DNA of 64,000 bases from JASHUC01 sp035606175. Its GTDB lineage: Bacteria; Pseudomonadota; Gammaproteobacteria; Steroidobacterales; Steroidobacteraceae. Made by a program: the position numbers and the translations under genes. Shown here piece by piece: positions 27,675 to 36,988 of this stretch. The notes below the pieces were generated by a model that did not search any database, was not told where the DNA came from, and saw nothing but the letters and a program-made list of their open reading frames with translations. The DNA is taken from assembly GCA_035606175.1 (NCBI GenBank), contig DATNFW010000048.1:1-64000 (forward strand), read 5' to 3'. The first letter of the stretch is position 1; every line of letters begins with the position of its first letter.

Positions 27675-30600
27675 ATGTCGCGCGGCTGGCGCTTCTCGAT
27701 CGATCGCGGCGGCACCTTCACCGACGTGGTGGGGATCGCCCCGGACGGCCGGCTGCACGTTCGCAAGGTACTCTCCGCGGCGAGCGGTCGCCCGCGCGAT
27801 CCGGGCCTCGATGCCGTGCGCGCGATTCTCGAAGAGCATGCGCGCTCTGCCGCGATCGATTCCGTGAGAGTCGGCACCACGGTCGCGACGAACGCGCTGC
27901 TCGAGCGGACGGGCGATCCGGTTCTGCTCGTGACGACCGCGGGCTTCGCCGATGCGCTCGAGATCGGCGACCAGAGCCGCCCCGACCTCTTCGCGCTGCA
28001 GATCGTGCGGCCGGCGCCGCTACACACTGCGGTGATCGAGGCGAGCGAGCGCCTCGACGCATCCGGCGAGGTACTGATACCGCTCGATCGCGAGGCTCTG
28101 CGCGGCAGCTTATCGGCGGCTCGCGCGCTCGGCCTGCGTGCGGTCGCCATCGTTTTCCTGCACGCGTGGCGGCAGCCGCGTCATGAACGCGAGGCCGCAG
28201 CTCTCGCACGCGAGATCGGCTTCGAGGAGGTCTCCGTCTCTCATGAGCTCTCACCGCTCGTGCGCTACGGCGCGCGGGGTGGAACCACGGTCCTCGACGC
28301 CTATCTCGCCTCGGGCGTGCGCCGTTACGTCGAAAGCCTCGAGAGCGGGCTCGCGGAGCTCGACTCACATGCGCGGCTCGAGCTGATGCAGAGCCACGGC
28401 GGTCTCGCCGCGCCTCCTCGATTCCATCCTTCTTCGAGCCTGCTGTCGGGACCCGCTGGCGGCCTCATCGGCGCGCGGGCCGCTGCGACGCGCCTCGGCA
28501 TCACGCGGCTCGTGACGTTCGACATGGGGGGCACCTCGACCGATGTCGCACTCATCGACGGCGAGCTGCCGCGACGTCACGAGCACTCGATCGCGGGCCT
28601 CACGATCCAGGAATCGATGCTCGATGTGCACACGATCGCAGCCGGGGGCGGTTCGATCCTCGTGTTTGCCGATGGCCGCGCGAGCGTGGGTCCGGCGTCG
28701 GCCGGCGCGGATCCCGGTCCGGCGTGTTACGGGCGAGGCGGGCCGCTCACGCTTACCGACGTCCAGGTGCTGCTCGGGCGGCTGCGGCCCGACACGCTGC
28801 CGAAGCTGTTCGGCCCCGACGGGACCCGCGCCATCGACTGTGCGGTCATCGAGCAGCGCTTCCGCGCCCTAGCCGCCGACGCGCAGGCCGCTGCGCCGGC
28901 CGACTCGCGAGCAGCGCCAGGAGCGGGACCCGAGCATCTCGCCAAGTCCTACCTCACGGTGGCCATTGCGGCGATGGCGAACGCAATCCGCCGCGTCTCC
29001 GGGCGAGAAGGTCTCGATCCGGCGGAGCTCACCCTCTTCGCCTTCGGGGGTGCCGCGGGACAGCATGCGTGCGGCGTTGCGCGCGCAGCGGGGATGCGAC
29101 GCATTCTGACGCACCCACTCGCCAGTGTTCTCTCCGCCTACGGCATCGCCATCGCGGACCGCTCGACGCTGCTGCGCGCGAGCCTCAGGCAGCGCCTGGA
29201 CCATGCAGGACTCGCCGCCGCCGTCGAGCGGCTCTCGGCGCTCGAAGCGCGTGCGCGCATCGAGATGGCGGACGCCGGTGCGCTCGAGAGCGACGTGGCG
29301 GCCGAGAGCGCCATCGTGCGGCAGCTCGAGTTGAGAGCGGGCGATAGCGAGACTCCGCTCGCAGTGCCGCTCGATTCACTGGCCGCCGTCGAGCGCGAAT
29401 TCCGCGCGACGTTTCGGCGACGCTTCGGCTTCGATCCGACCGGGCTCGAGGTACTGATCGAGGCAGTGGGCCTCGAGATGCGAGCCTTCGGCCTCGAAGC
29501 GCGCGAGCTGCAGGCGCCGGAGGAGGACGCATCGACCGCTCTGCCGCGCACGGGCCGGGTGTGGTTCGACGGCTGGCGCGAGGTGCCGATCCTCGCAAGC
29601 GCGGGGCTGCGCACCGCGATTGCGGGTCCGGCACTGATCGTCGCTCCGCACTCGACGCTCGTGGTCGAGCCGGGATGGACGGCGCGGCCGATGGCGAACG
29701 GGGAGATTCTGCTCGAGTTTGAAGAAGCCGTTCGACGCGAGGTCGCGGGAGGTGCCGAGCCGGTTGCGCAAGCTCGCGCCAGCCTCGCCCCGCCCATGGG
29801 CGCACTCATCGAGCCCTCGCGCATCGAGATCTTCAACAATCTCTTCATGCACGTCGCCGAGCAAATGGGCGAAGTACTGCGTCAGACGGCGCAATCGACG
29901 AACATCAAGGAGAGGCTCGACTACTCGTGCGCGGTATTCGATGCCGCAGGCGGCCTGGTCGCCAACGCGCCGCACATGCCCGTGCATCTCGGCTCCATGG
30001 GCGCGAGCGTACGTGCCGTTCTCGCCGCGCACGGCGGCCGAATGCGCCGCGGCGACGCCTGGCTCCTCAACAGTCCCTATCACGGCGGCACGCACCTGCC
30101 GGACATGACTGTCGTGACTCCGGTATTCGCGGGACATGATGCGGAAGCATCCAGCGCAACCGCGGCGCCGGATTTCTTCGTGGCCTCGCGTGCGCATCAT
30201 GCAGACATAGGCGGTGCAGCACCCGGCTCGATGCCGGCGTTCAGCCGCCGCATCGAGGAGGAAGGCGCTCTGTTCGAGGACTTCCAACTTGTAGAGCGCG
30301 GTCGCCTTCGCGCGGCCGAGCTCGAAGCCCACCTGCTCGCGCCTGCCTACCCCGCACGCAATCCGCGGCAGAACCTCGCCGATCTGCGAGCGCAGCTCGC
30401 CGCGAACGCTCGCGGAGTGATCGAGCTCGAGCGCGCCTTGCGCGAGCACGGTCTCGAAGCCTTGCACGTCGGCATGCACGCCGTGCAGGAGAATGCCGCG
30501 GAGTGCGTGCGCCGCGCGATCGAGCGGCTGCGGCCGGGGGAGTTCCGCTGCGAAATGGACGGCGGCCAAGTCATCGCCGTTCGCATAGATATCGATCGCA

Positions 30601-31364
30601 CCCTCGGCCGTGCGCGAATCGACTTCAGCGGGACCTCGCCGCAGGGCGCGCACAACTTCAATGCGCCGCGCGCGGTCTCTATCGCGGCCGTACTGTACGT
30701 TTTTCGTACGCTCGTCGATCGACCGATACCGCTCAACGAGGGCTGCATTGCCCCACTCGACATCGTGATCCCGCCCGGCTCGATGCTCGATCCGCTCCCT
30801 CCCGCGGCCGTGGCGGCAGGAAACGTGGAGACTTCGCAATGCATCGTCGATGCCCTCTACGGCGCCCTCGGCGCGCTCGCCGCATCGCAAGGCACGATGA
30901 ACAATCTCACCTTCGGCGACGAGCGGCTGCAGTACTACGAGACGATCGCCGGAGGGTCCGGCGCCGGCCCCGACTTCGATGGTGCGAGCGCAGTGCAGAC
31001 CCACATGACGAATTCGCGCCTGACCGACCCCGAGACTTTGGAGGCACGCTTCCCGGTACTCGTGCGGGAGTTCCGCATCCGGCGTGGCTCGGGCGGGCCG
31101 GGCCGCCATCGCGGGGGCGACGGGGCGGTGCGGCGCCTCGAGTTCCGCGCGCGGCTCGCCGGTGCGCTGCTCGCGAACCGACGGCGCGTGCCGCCGTTCG
31201 GACTGGCCGGCGGGCGCGACGGTGCCGCAGGCGCGGCGCGCCTCATCCGCGCCTCAGGGGAGGTCGAGACGCTTCCCGCAACCGCGAGCTTCCGGCTGGA
31301 GCCAGGCGATCAGCTCGAGATCCTCACGCCGGGGGGCGGTGGCTGGGGCCGAGAGCAGAGATAG
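27675..31364 (+). CDS. Fused 5-oxoprolinase / hydantoinase HyuA-HyuB-type protein
   Basis: This 1229-residue protein joins the two subunits that are separate in bacterial hydantoinases, as in ATP-dependent 5-oxoprolinase (OPLAH-like), which opens 5-oxoproline to glutamate. The N-terminal half (about 1-690) has the actin-like ATP motifs DRGGTFTDVVG near residue 10 and TFDMGGTSTDVALI. The C-terminal half (from about 710) has the hydantoinase-B segments ERLDYSCAVFD, NSPYHGGTHLPD and the Gly-rich RRGSGGPGRHRGG. 5-oxoproline is the likeliest substrate but other hydantoin-like rings are possible. The last 41 bp overlap the convergent sheath-like gene. Confidence 0.92.
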   Translation: MSRGWRFSIDRGGTFTDVVGIAPDGRLHVRKVLSAASGRPRDPGLDAVRAILEEHARSAAIDSVRVGTTVATNALLERTGDPVLLVTTAGFADALEIGDQSRPDLFALQIVRPAPLHTAVIEASERLDASGEVLIPLDREALRGSLSAARALGLRAVAIVFLHAWRQPRHEREAAALAREIGFEEVSVSHELSPLVRYGARGGTTVLDAYLASGVRRYVESLESGLAELDSHARLELMQSHGGLAAPPRFHPSSSLLSGPAGGLIGARAAATRLGITRLVTFDMGGTSTDVALIDGELPRRHEHSIAGLTIQESMLDVHTIAAGGGSILVFADGRASVGPASAGADPGPACYGRGGPLTLTDVQVLLGRLRPDTLPKLFGPDGTRAIDCAVIEQRFRALAADAQAAAPADSRAAPGAGPEHLAKSYLTVAIAAMANAIRRVSGREGLDPAELTLFAFGGAAGQHACGVARAAGMRRILTHPLASVLSAYGIAIADRSTLLRASLRQRLDHAGLAAAVERLSALEARARIEMADAGALESDVAAESAIVRQLELRAGDSETPLAVPLDSLAAVEREFRATFRRRFGFDPTGLEVLIEAVGLEMRAFGLEARELQAPEEDASTALPRTGRVWFDGWREVPILASAGLRTAIAGPALIVAPHSTLVVEPGWTARPMANGEILLEFEEAVRREVAGGAEPVAQARASLAPPMGALIEPSRIEIFNNLFMHVAEQMGEVLRQTAQSTNIKERLDYSCAVFDAAGGLVANAPHMPVHLGSMGASVRAVLAAHGGRMRRGDAWLLNSPYHGGTHLPDMTVVTPVFAGHDAEASSATAAPDFFVASRAHHADIGGAAPGSMPAFSRRIEEEGALFEDFQLVERGRLRAAELEAHLLAPAYPARNPRQNLADLRAQLAANARGVIELERALREHGLEALHVGMHAVQENAAECVRRAIERLRPGEFRCEMDGGQVIAVRIDIDRTLGRARIDFSGTSPQGAHNFNAPRAVSIAAVLYVFRTLVDRPIPLNEGCIAPLDIVIPPGSMLDPLPPAAVAAGNVETSQCIVDALYGALGALAASQGTMNNLTFGDERLQYYETIAGGSGAGPDFDGASAVQTHMTNSRLTDPETLEARFPVLVREFRIRRGSGGPGRHRGGDGAVRRLEFRARLAGALLANRRRVPPFGLAGGRDGAAGAARLIRASGEVETLPATASFRLEPGDQLEILTPGGGGWGREQR

Positions 31365-32970
31365 CGGCCTCTATTTCCGAGTCGACGCGCTGCTGCGAAG
31401 TCGCGAGGCGGTTGACGGCGACGGTGCGCGCGCGGCTCGTGCCATCCCGATAGGTGATGAGCCACGCGTGGAAATCCGCCGGTCTGACCAGCGCGATTCC
31501 GAAGAGCAGATTGACCTCGCCCCCGGCGACCGTTTCGCGCCGGTTGACCCGCTCGTCGCAAATGACGAAGTAGCTGTCTTTCGGCTCGCCGCCCGCGAAC
31601 GCCCCTTCTCTGTCGAGCTCGCCGAGGAACTGCTGCACCTGTGCCTGAGCGCGGTGCCAGCTTCGAGGCTCGTTCGGTGCGGCAAGCAGCCAGCGCGCGC
31701 TGCGCTCGATGCTCCGCACGATGAAGAGCGCAAGCCGCCGGGCGGGAAGCGGACGCAGGTCGGCGCCCGATGCATCGCCAGCGAGAGTGCACGGCGTAAG
31801 GCGTGCGCGTCCGCTCGAGCGGACGGACTGCAGGGTATTGATGCCGGATTGCGCGAGCCGCTCGCGCTCCGGATCGCTGACGGTCGTTGCAAGTTTGAAT
31901 GTCGACCGCAGGATCGGCTCCTCGCCCTCGGCAGGTGCCCAGAGGGGCAACTGCTCGTCGCCCCGTGCGAGCAGGCCCGCGGCCGCCGCGGCCGATCCGA
32001 AGAGCTCGGTGCGGTTGCGCACCCGGTCGAGAGCGATGAGGCGCGGGAAGAACATCGCGGCGCTTGCGCTGCGGAACGGCCAAGAGCGGAACGCTGCGAG
32101 CGCCGCCTGCGGCGTGCTCCAGTCGGCCGGCGGATCGATCAGCAGCAGCGCGTGCCGGTCGCGGCAGAAACGCGCGGCGACGAGCAGTGTCGCGAGGCCC
32201 ACGTCCCGCTCGCGGCTCAGGGGCGGAATGCAGAGCAGATCGAAGCCTTGCTCGGCGGCCAGCGCGTGCAGCCCGGTGCGGCTTGCGGCAGAGCCGATGA
32301 CGTCGTAGTCGGTGAGCGGTGCGCCGTCGTCCCCATCGTTGCGCGAGCTCACGTAGCGAACGGCGGGGCCGCTCGGCCCGCCCGCCGTTCTCTCGGGACG
32401 AATCGCGGGCGGCGCGCCCTGCAGTCGGGCTAGAGTAGATTCGAGGAGCAAATCTCCGATGAATCGAGCCGAGCCCGGCTCGATCGACACGCGCCGGAAG
32501 ATCTCCTGGTCCTCGATCTGCTCGGTGCCGGGCAAGCGGACACGCTGGACGACCAGATTGAAGCGATCGCGCTCGGACTCGCCGAGACCATCGTAATCGA
32601 CGGAGGCACGCAGATACTCGCGCGAGCCCGGATTGACGCCGCAGAGCGTGAGCTCGTCCCGCTCGGCAGGCAGCGTGAGCGTCGGCGGTCGCGCGCCGTT
32701 TGCGACGCGGGTAACGATCGCCTGACGGCCGCCGTTCTCGAAATACTGCTCGATCGCGTACGAGAGCGTCGAGGGTTGCCACAGCCCGCCGAAGGTCTGC
32801 TGGAATGCGCCGAAGCTCGCTACTCGGACGGGTCGATCGACGGGGCCCTTGAGAGTGCGTCCGACGAAAGCAGTCACGCCGGTGGGCGAGCGCTCGATCG
32901 CGGGCTCGGGCTCGGGCTCTGGGCGAGCGCCGCCGCTCGACGGCGAGTCGAACGCACGGTGCTCCGCCAA
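31324..32970 (-). CDS. Isolated contractile-tail sheath homologue
   Basis: The 548-residue protein resembles sheath subunits of contractile phage tails and extracellular contractile injection systems. The N-terminal part has GVTAFVGRTLKGPVDRPV, SFGAFQQTFGGL and SYAIEQYFENGGRQAIVTRV (about residues 32-90). A middle block has FDLLCIPP and LLIDPPADW. The C-terminal domain (about 405-530) has ARRLALFIVRSIERS, then SYFVICDERVN and FGIALVRPADFHAWL. The usual N-terminal arm (PGVYVEE-like) is replaced by a Glu/Pro-rich segment, and the R-x-G-x-W-G-A-R-T-L motif is degraded. The start is TTG at 32970 with GGGGGA 6 nt upstream. No tube, baseplate or ATPase gene is nearby. Confidence 0.82.
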   Translation of the reverse strand: MAEHRAFDSPSSGGARPEPEPEPAIERSPTGVTAFVGRTLKGPVDRPVRVASFGAFQQTFGGLWQPSTLSYAIEQYFENGGRQAIVTRVANGARPPTLTLPAERDELTLCGVNPGSREYLRASVDYDGLGESERDRFNLVVQRVRLPGTEQIEDQEIFRRVSIEPGSARFIGDLLLESTLARLQGAPPAIRPERTAGGPSGPAVRYVSSRNDGDDGAPLTDYDVIGSAASRTGLHALAAEQGFDLLCIPPLSRERDVGLATLLVAARFCRDRHALLLIDPPADWSTPQAALAAFRSWPFRSASAAMFFPRLIALDRVRNRTELFGSAAAAAGLLARGDEQLPLWAPAEGEEPILRSTFKLATTVSDPERERLAQSGINTLQSVRSSGRARLTPCTLAGDASGADLRPLPARRLALFIVRSIERSARWLLAAPNEPRSWHRAQAQVQQFLGELDREGAFAGGEPKDSYFVICDERVNRRETVAGGEVNLLFGIALVRPADFHAWLITYRDGTSRARTVAVNRLATSQQRVDSEIEAAISALGPSHRPPA

Positions 32971-33055
32971 ATTTGATCCCCCGGTTCCAATCGCCGCGCT
33001 TGTCGCCGGAGGGAGACTATCAGAAGAGCGAAGGCGAGTGCAGGGAAGCGTCGTG

Positions 33056-34450
33056 TCAGGGCGGTGTCGTGTGAAACGCCGCGTGCGTATCGGGCGCTCC
33101 GGCCTGCTCGGCGTCCGAGGTTTGTTTCGCAGTAACCGGCGATTTTCCGTCCGGCGTCATCTGGTCAGCCGGCAGGTCCGTCTTGCCGTCCCAGTTCGAG
33201 CCGTCCGGCAGCGCGTTGCGCACCTCGAGCGCACTTGCGAGCACCTCGTCGACCGAGTCTGTCGAGGCGCTCTCGGCGTCCTGCGGCTCGGAGACGGGCA
33301 CCGGGACGCCGCGGGGTGTGCGAGCGAGCTGCATGACGAGCTCGCCGTCGATGCGCAGATGACGTCGCGCGAGCTCCCGCTCGAGGCGCGGGCCGAGCGC
33401 CTTCGCGAGGAAGCGACGTATCTCGCGCTTCGTGGCCGCGTCCGCATCGGCGCCGCTCGCTGCGGTGTGCGCTGTGCTGCTCGCTTCAGTGTGCGGCGCG
33501 CCGGTTGCCGGTCGAGTCGTCCTGGGCGCCTCGTCCTGCTCGATCTTCTTCCAGCGCGGATCGTCCTCGAGCGAGCCGAATGCCTGCATGTAGAGCCTGC
33601 CGTCGTGCCAGCCGAACACGTAGGGCTCGTTCACGACGCGCACCGGCGTGCCGAGCGGAACCTTCTCGAAGAGCGCGTCGATGTCCTCCGGGAACAGGTG
33701 GATGCACCCGTGGCTCACGCGCAGTCCGACTCCCGCCGGCTTGTTGGTGCCATGGATGAGATAGCCGGGCCAGGCGAGATAGAAGGCGCGATCGCCGAGT
33801 GGATTGTCCGGACCCGGACCGATGGCCGCAGGCAGCTGATCGCCCTCTTCGCGATGCTCCCTGATGATCGACGGCGGCGGCCGCCACGTCGGATTCTTTT
33901 CGCGCCGCACGATTTTGGTGACACCGACGGGTGTGCGCCAGCCGACCCGCCCGATGCCGATCGGATGGGTGTACACGAGCTGCGGCTCGCCTTTCTTGTG
34001 CGGCGGGAAGTAATAGAGCCGCATCGCGGCAATGTTGATGACGATGCCGCTGTGCGGCACAGCGGGCAGTACGAACTCGGTCGGCAGCACGACTTTGTGA
34101 CCCGCACCGGGCACCCACATGTCGACGCCCGGATTGGCGCGCGAGATCTCCTCGTAACCCAGATCGAATAGGCGGGCGATATCGACGAGCGTGTCGTCCT
34201 TCGTCGTGTGCGTCACCTCCAGCTGCCCGATGAGGTCGTCCTTCGGATCGAGCTCGAATTTGAACGTCGCGACGGGCGCCGAGCCCATCGCGGACGGCGG
34301 AGGTGGCGGCGGAGCCGGAGGCGCCGGCTGCGCATGCCGCTGATGCATCGACCAGGGCGGCCCGAGGAGAGAGCAGCCTGCGAAGATTGCGGAGAGCAGC
34401 GCGGCGCAGACGGGCGCTGCGGCGCGTATAGGCGAGCGGCGATCTGCCAT
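33056..34450 (-). CDS. Lipoprotein L,D-transpeptidase (YkuD domain)
   Basis: The N-terminus carries a lipoprotein signal with lipobox FAGC (Cys26), so the enzyme should be membrane-anchored in the envelope. A Pro-rich linker and a LysM-like segment (about 85-125, DTLVDIARLF and NPGVDMWVPGAGHKVVLP) precede the YkuD domain. Its catalytic signature is HGTNKPAGVGLRVSHGCIHL, with nucleophile Cys249. The family makes 3-3 cross-links or attaches proteins to peptidoglycan. A C-terminal extension of about 160 residues is charged and repetitive and has no recognised domain. It lies 85 bp downstream of the divergent end of nothing else; its nearest neighbour on the same strand is the sheath homologue. 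Confidence 0.93.
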   Translation of the reverse strand: MADRRSPIRAAAPVCAALLSAIFAGCSLLGPPWSMHQRHAQPAPPAPPPPPPSAMGSAPVATFKFELDPKDDLIGQLEVTHTTKDDTLVDIARLFDLGYEEISRANPGVDMWVPGAGHKVVLPTEFVLPAVPHSGIVINIAAMRLYYFPPHKKGEPQLVYTHPIGIGRVGWRTPVGVTKIVRREKNPTWRPPPSIIREHREEGDQLPAAIGPGPDNPLGDRAFYLAWPGYLIHGTNKPAGVGLRVSHGCIHLFPEDIDALFEKVPLGTPVRVVNEPYVFGWHDGRLYMQAFGSLEDDPRWKKIEQDEAPRTTRPATGAPHTEASSTAHTAASGADADAATKREIRRFLAKALGPRLERELARRHLRIDGELVMQLARTPRGVPVPVSEPQDAESASTDSVDEVLASALEVRNALPDGSNWDGKTDLPADQMTPDGKSPVTAKQTSDAEQAGAPDTHAAFHTTPP

Positions 34451-34576
34451 GACGCGGCGATTATGACATCCGCGACCGCGGACTTCACCGCTCCGCCACT
34501 GTCGGCGATCGGCAACAAGCGCGCGCGAACGCTCTTGCGAGGGCAGACGGCCTGTCGCTTGGGCTAAGGTTTGGGG

Positions 34577-34610
34577 AAAGAAAATGCCCCAGGCCTTTTG
34601 GGCCTGGGGC
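34577..34610 (-). terminator. Intrinsic terminator of the small minus-strand gene
   Basis: GCCCCAGGCC (34586-34595) and GGCCTGGGGC (34601-34610) form a perfect 10-bp stem with a 5-nt loop. On the minus strand it is followed by ATTTTCTTT. It ends transcription of the gene at 34664-34879, and its flanks otherwise contain nothing recognisable between the L,D-transpeptidase and that gene. Confidence 0.88.
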
Positions 34611-34663
34611 GAGAATGCGGACTTTCGATGAAGGGAAGGAAGTCCGCTAGGGGATCCGCTTCG

Positions 34664-34879
34664 TCAGTGCAGTCTGGCCCAATGCAATATTCGAATGTCC
34701 TCGCTCGCCACATCGAAGCTCTGCGCGAGCAGCGTCCGCAGCTCCCGGGTGCCCATGCGCCCCTCGACGAGCGGTATCTTCAGCTCCACGACGCCGCTCC
34801 ACTCGCTGCCCGGATGCCTCGCGCGCTGCGCGGGAGGAGAGGTTGCAGTGACGAAGTGGGTGTAGTACTTGGCGGCCAT
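34664..34879 (-). CDS. Small conserved-looking protein of unknown function
   Basis: From the ATG at 34879 the product is 71 residues (begins MAAKYYTHFVTATSPPAQRA). It contains the balanced segment SGVVELKIPLVEGRMGTREL, suggesting a small mixed alpha/beta fold. An alternative TTG at 34966 would add 29 residues. No start has a good ribosome-binding site. A strong intrinsic terminator 54 bp downstream on the same strand supports a real transcript. I do not recognise the family. Confidence 0.5.
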   Translation of the reverse strand: MAAKYYTHFVTATSPPAQRARHPGSEWSGVVELKIPLVEGRMGTRELRTLLAQSFDVASEDIRILHWARLH

Positions 34880-34998
34880 GAAGGAAGCGTAGTCGGCGGA
34901 CCAAAGAGTGGCCGTGAAACGCTCCACAGAACCCCTGCAATAAGTCCCTGCCACGCAGGCCTTCAAATGGGTTTGGACATAACGCAGCCGGTCGGGTG

Positions 34999-35508
34999 AT
35001 GGGACGATTCAGACCGCCGCAGCAACCCGGCTCTCAATACATCACGCCCGAGGGCGCACGGCGGCTGCGCGCCGAGCTCGACGAGCTCTGGCGCGTCGAG
35101 CGGCCCCGGGTGACCCAGGCCGTCGCCGAGGCGGCCGCACAGGGTGACCGCTCTGAGAACGCGGAGTACACCTACGGCAAACGCCGGCTGCGGGAGATCG
35201 ATCGGCGGGTGCGCTTCCTACGCAAGCGGCTCGAAGGCATGGTCATCGTCGAGCGGCCCCCCTCCGACCTCTCACGCGTGTACTTCGGCGCGTGGGTCAC
35301 GCTCGAGAGCGAAGCGGGGATCACCGCGTGCCATCGCATCGTCGGACCCGACGAGATCGACGCCGCGCGCGAGCACATCAGCATGGACTCGCCTCTCGGA
35401 CGTGCGCTGCTCCGCAAGGGCATCGACGATGAGGTGACGGTGGAGCTGCCGGACGGCTCGCGCACCTTCACGATCGTGTCGATCGCGTACGAGCCCCCTA
35501 CCAGATGA
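34999..35508 (+). CDS. greB: Transcription elongation factor GreB
   Basis: GreB stimulates RNA-polymerase cleavage of backtracked transcripts. The N-terminal coiled coil (LRAELDELWRVERPRVTQAV, then GDRSENAEYTYGKRRLREID) includes the acidic tip residues in the S-E-N-A-E-Y motif. The C-terminal FKBP-like domain ends in ISMDSPLGRALLRKGIDDEV. At 169 residues it fits the family. The preceding GTG (34996) is also possible. The end overlaps the convergent homospermidine synthase by 11 bp. Confidence 0.94.
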   Translation: MGRFRPPQQPGSQYITPEGARRLRAELDELWRVERPRVTQAVAEAAAQGDRSENAEYTYGKRRLREIDRRVRFLRKRLEGMVIVERPPSDLSRVYFGAWVTLESEAGITACHRIVGPDEIDAAREHISMDSPLGRALLRKGIDDEVTVELPDGSRTFTIVSIAYEPPTR

Positions 35509-36919
35509 CGCGCACGTTGCGGAACTGCCAGGGATCGCTCGGGTCGATGTCTTCGGGAAACAGCCGCTCACGCTCGTGCAGCGGCGTCCAATCCGTGTAG
35601 CGCCCGACGACGGGGCCGAGATAGGGAGTGCAGATCTCGAGGCTGCGACGGAAGTCTATCTCCTCCGGCTCGACGATCCCGCAGTTGGGATTCTCCATGG
35701 CCCAGACCATCCCGGCGAGGCACGCGACGGTCACCTGAAGGCTCGTCGCGTTGTTGTGCGGAACGAGGCGCCGTGCCTCCTCGATCGAGAGCTGCGAGCC
35801 ATACCAGTACGCATTGCGCCGATGACCGGCGATGAGCACGCCGAGCTCATCGATGCCGCTCACGATATCCTCCATCAGAATGCGCTGGCGCTCCTGCTGG
35901 ATGAAATTGTGTCCCGCAAGCTCATGCAGCGAAACGATCGCGGCATCGCAGGGATGGTAGGCGTAGTGGACGGTCGGCCGGTACGTGACCTGCGCGCCAT
36001 CCCGCAGCGTCAAATAATCCGCGATGGAGATCGACTCCCCGTGCGTGATGCAGAAGCCGTGGAAGCGGCCGGCGAGCGGCGTCCAGGTGCGCACGCGCGT
36101 CGCGGCTCCGGGCTGCGTGAGATAGATTGCGCATTGCGAGCCCGCGTCGTGGCGCTTGCCGTCCCGCGGGAAATTGCGCTCGTGCGTGCCCCAGCCGAGC
36201 TCTGCGGGCTGCGAGCCCTCGCTGACGAAACCCTCGACCGACCAGGTATTGACGAACTCGCCCTGCTTCTTCGGTACGTTCGAGACCTGGGTGTCGCGCT
36301 CGGCGATGTGGATCACTTTCACGCCCAGACGGCGCGCGAGCTCCCCCCAATCCGCCCGACTCGAGGGGCTGCCCGCCTCGACCCCGATATCGGCGGCAAG
36401 GTTGAGCAGAGCCTGCTTGACGAAATGCGAAACGAGGCCGGGATTCGCCCCGTGCGTGAGCACCGCGGTCGGCGCGCGGGCGTTGCCCGGTTTGAGGGCG
36501 AGCGCCTCCTCGCGCAGCGCGTAGTTCGTGCGCCGCCCGGCAGGGACCGTCGGATCGGTATAGCCGCCCGGCCAGGGCTCGATGCACGTGTCGAGATACA
36601 TCGCGCCCTTCTCCCAGCAGAAGCGGATGAGCGCGATGCTCGAGACTTCCACCGAGACATTGAGAACGAAGTCGCCGCGTCCGACGAGCGGAGAGAGCAC
36701 GCGCCGATGGTTCTCGCGCGTCAGCGGCTCCTTCACGAAACGGATGCCGTACTGCTCGGCCTCCGCCTTGCCCGCATCGTGAGCGGTGACGATCGTCAGC
36801 CGGTCCGGTGAGATGCCGATGTGACGCAGGATGAGCGGCAGGACGCCCTGTCCAATGCTGCCGAAACCGATGAGGACGATGCGTCCGGGAAAATCGATGT
36901 GGGTCTTGTCGTTCGCCAT
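35498..36919 (-). CDS. hss: Homospermidine synthase
   Basis: The enzyme makes homospermidine from putrescine with NAD, transferring an aminobutyl group. The 473-residue product starts MANDKTHIDFPGRIVLIGFG and has the Rossmann motif GFGSIGQGVLPLI. It also has the family segments WEKGAMYLDTCIEPWPGGY, LTHGANPGLVSHFVKQ and WGTHERNFP. I chose the ATG at 36919 because the in-frame ATG at 36973 adds an unconserved leader. Arginine decarboxylase lies 1.7 kb away, so this stretch handles polyamines. The 3' end overlaps greB convergently. Confidence 0.93.
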   Translation of the reverse strand: MANDKTHIDFPGRIVLIGFGSIGQGVLPLILRHIGISPDRLTIVTAHDAGKAEAEQYGIRFVKEPLTRENHRRVLSPLVGRGDFVLNVSVEVSSIALIRFCWEKGAMYLDTCIEPWPGGYTDPTVPAGRRTNYALREEALALKPGNARAPTAVLTHGANPGLVSHFVKQALLNLAADIGVEAGSPSSRADWGELARRLGVKVIHIAERDTQVSNVPKKQGEFVNTWSVEGFVSEGSQPAELGWGTHERNFPRDGKRHDAGSQCAIYLTQPGAATRVRTWTPLAGRFHGFCITHGESISIADYLTLRDGAQVTYRPTVHYAYHPCDAAIVSLHELAGHNFIQQERQRILMEDIVSGIDELGVLIAGHRRNAYWYGSQLSIEEARRLVPHNNATSLQVTVACLAGMVWAMENPNCGIVEPEEIDFRRSLEICTPYLGPVVGRYTDWTPLHERERLFPEDIDPSDPWQFRNVRVIW

Positions 36920-36988
36920 GATGGATGAGTCGTAACAGATTCGAGCCAGTCGCCGCAACGAGCCGGCGATCATGGCCCGGCGAAGCCC

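Noticed and set aside
31324..32970. Prophage or complete injection-system locus
   Set aside because: Only a sheath-like gene is present; no integrase, terminase, tube, baseplate or lysis gene lies in the window.
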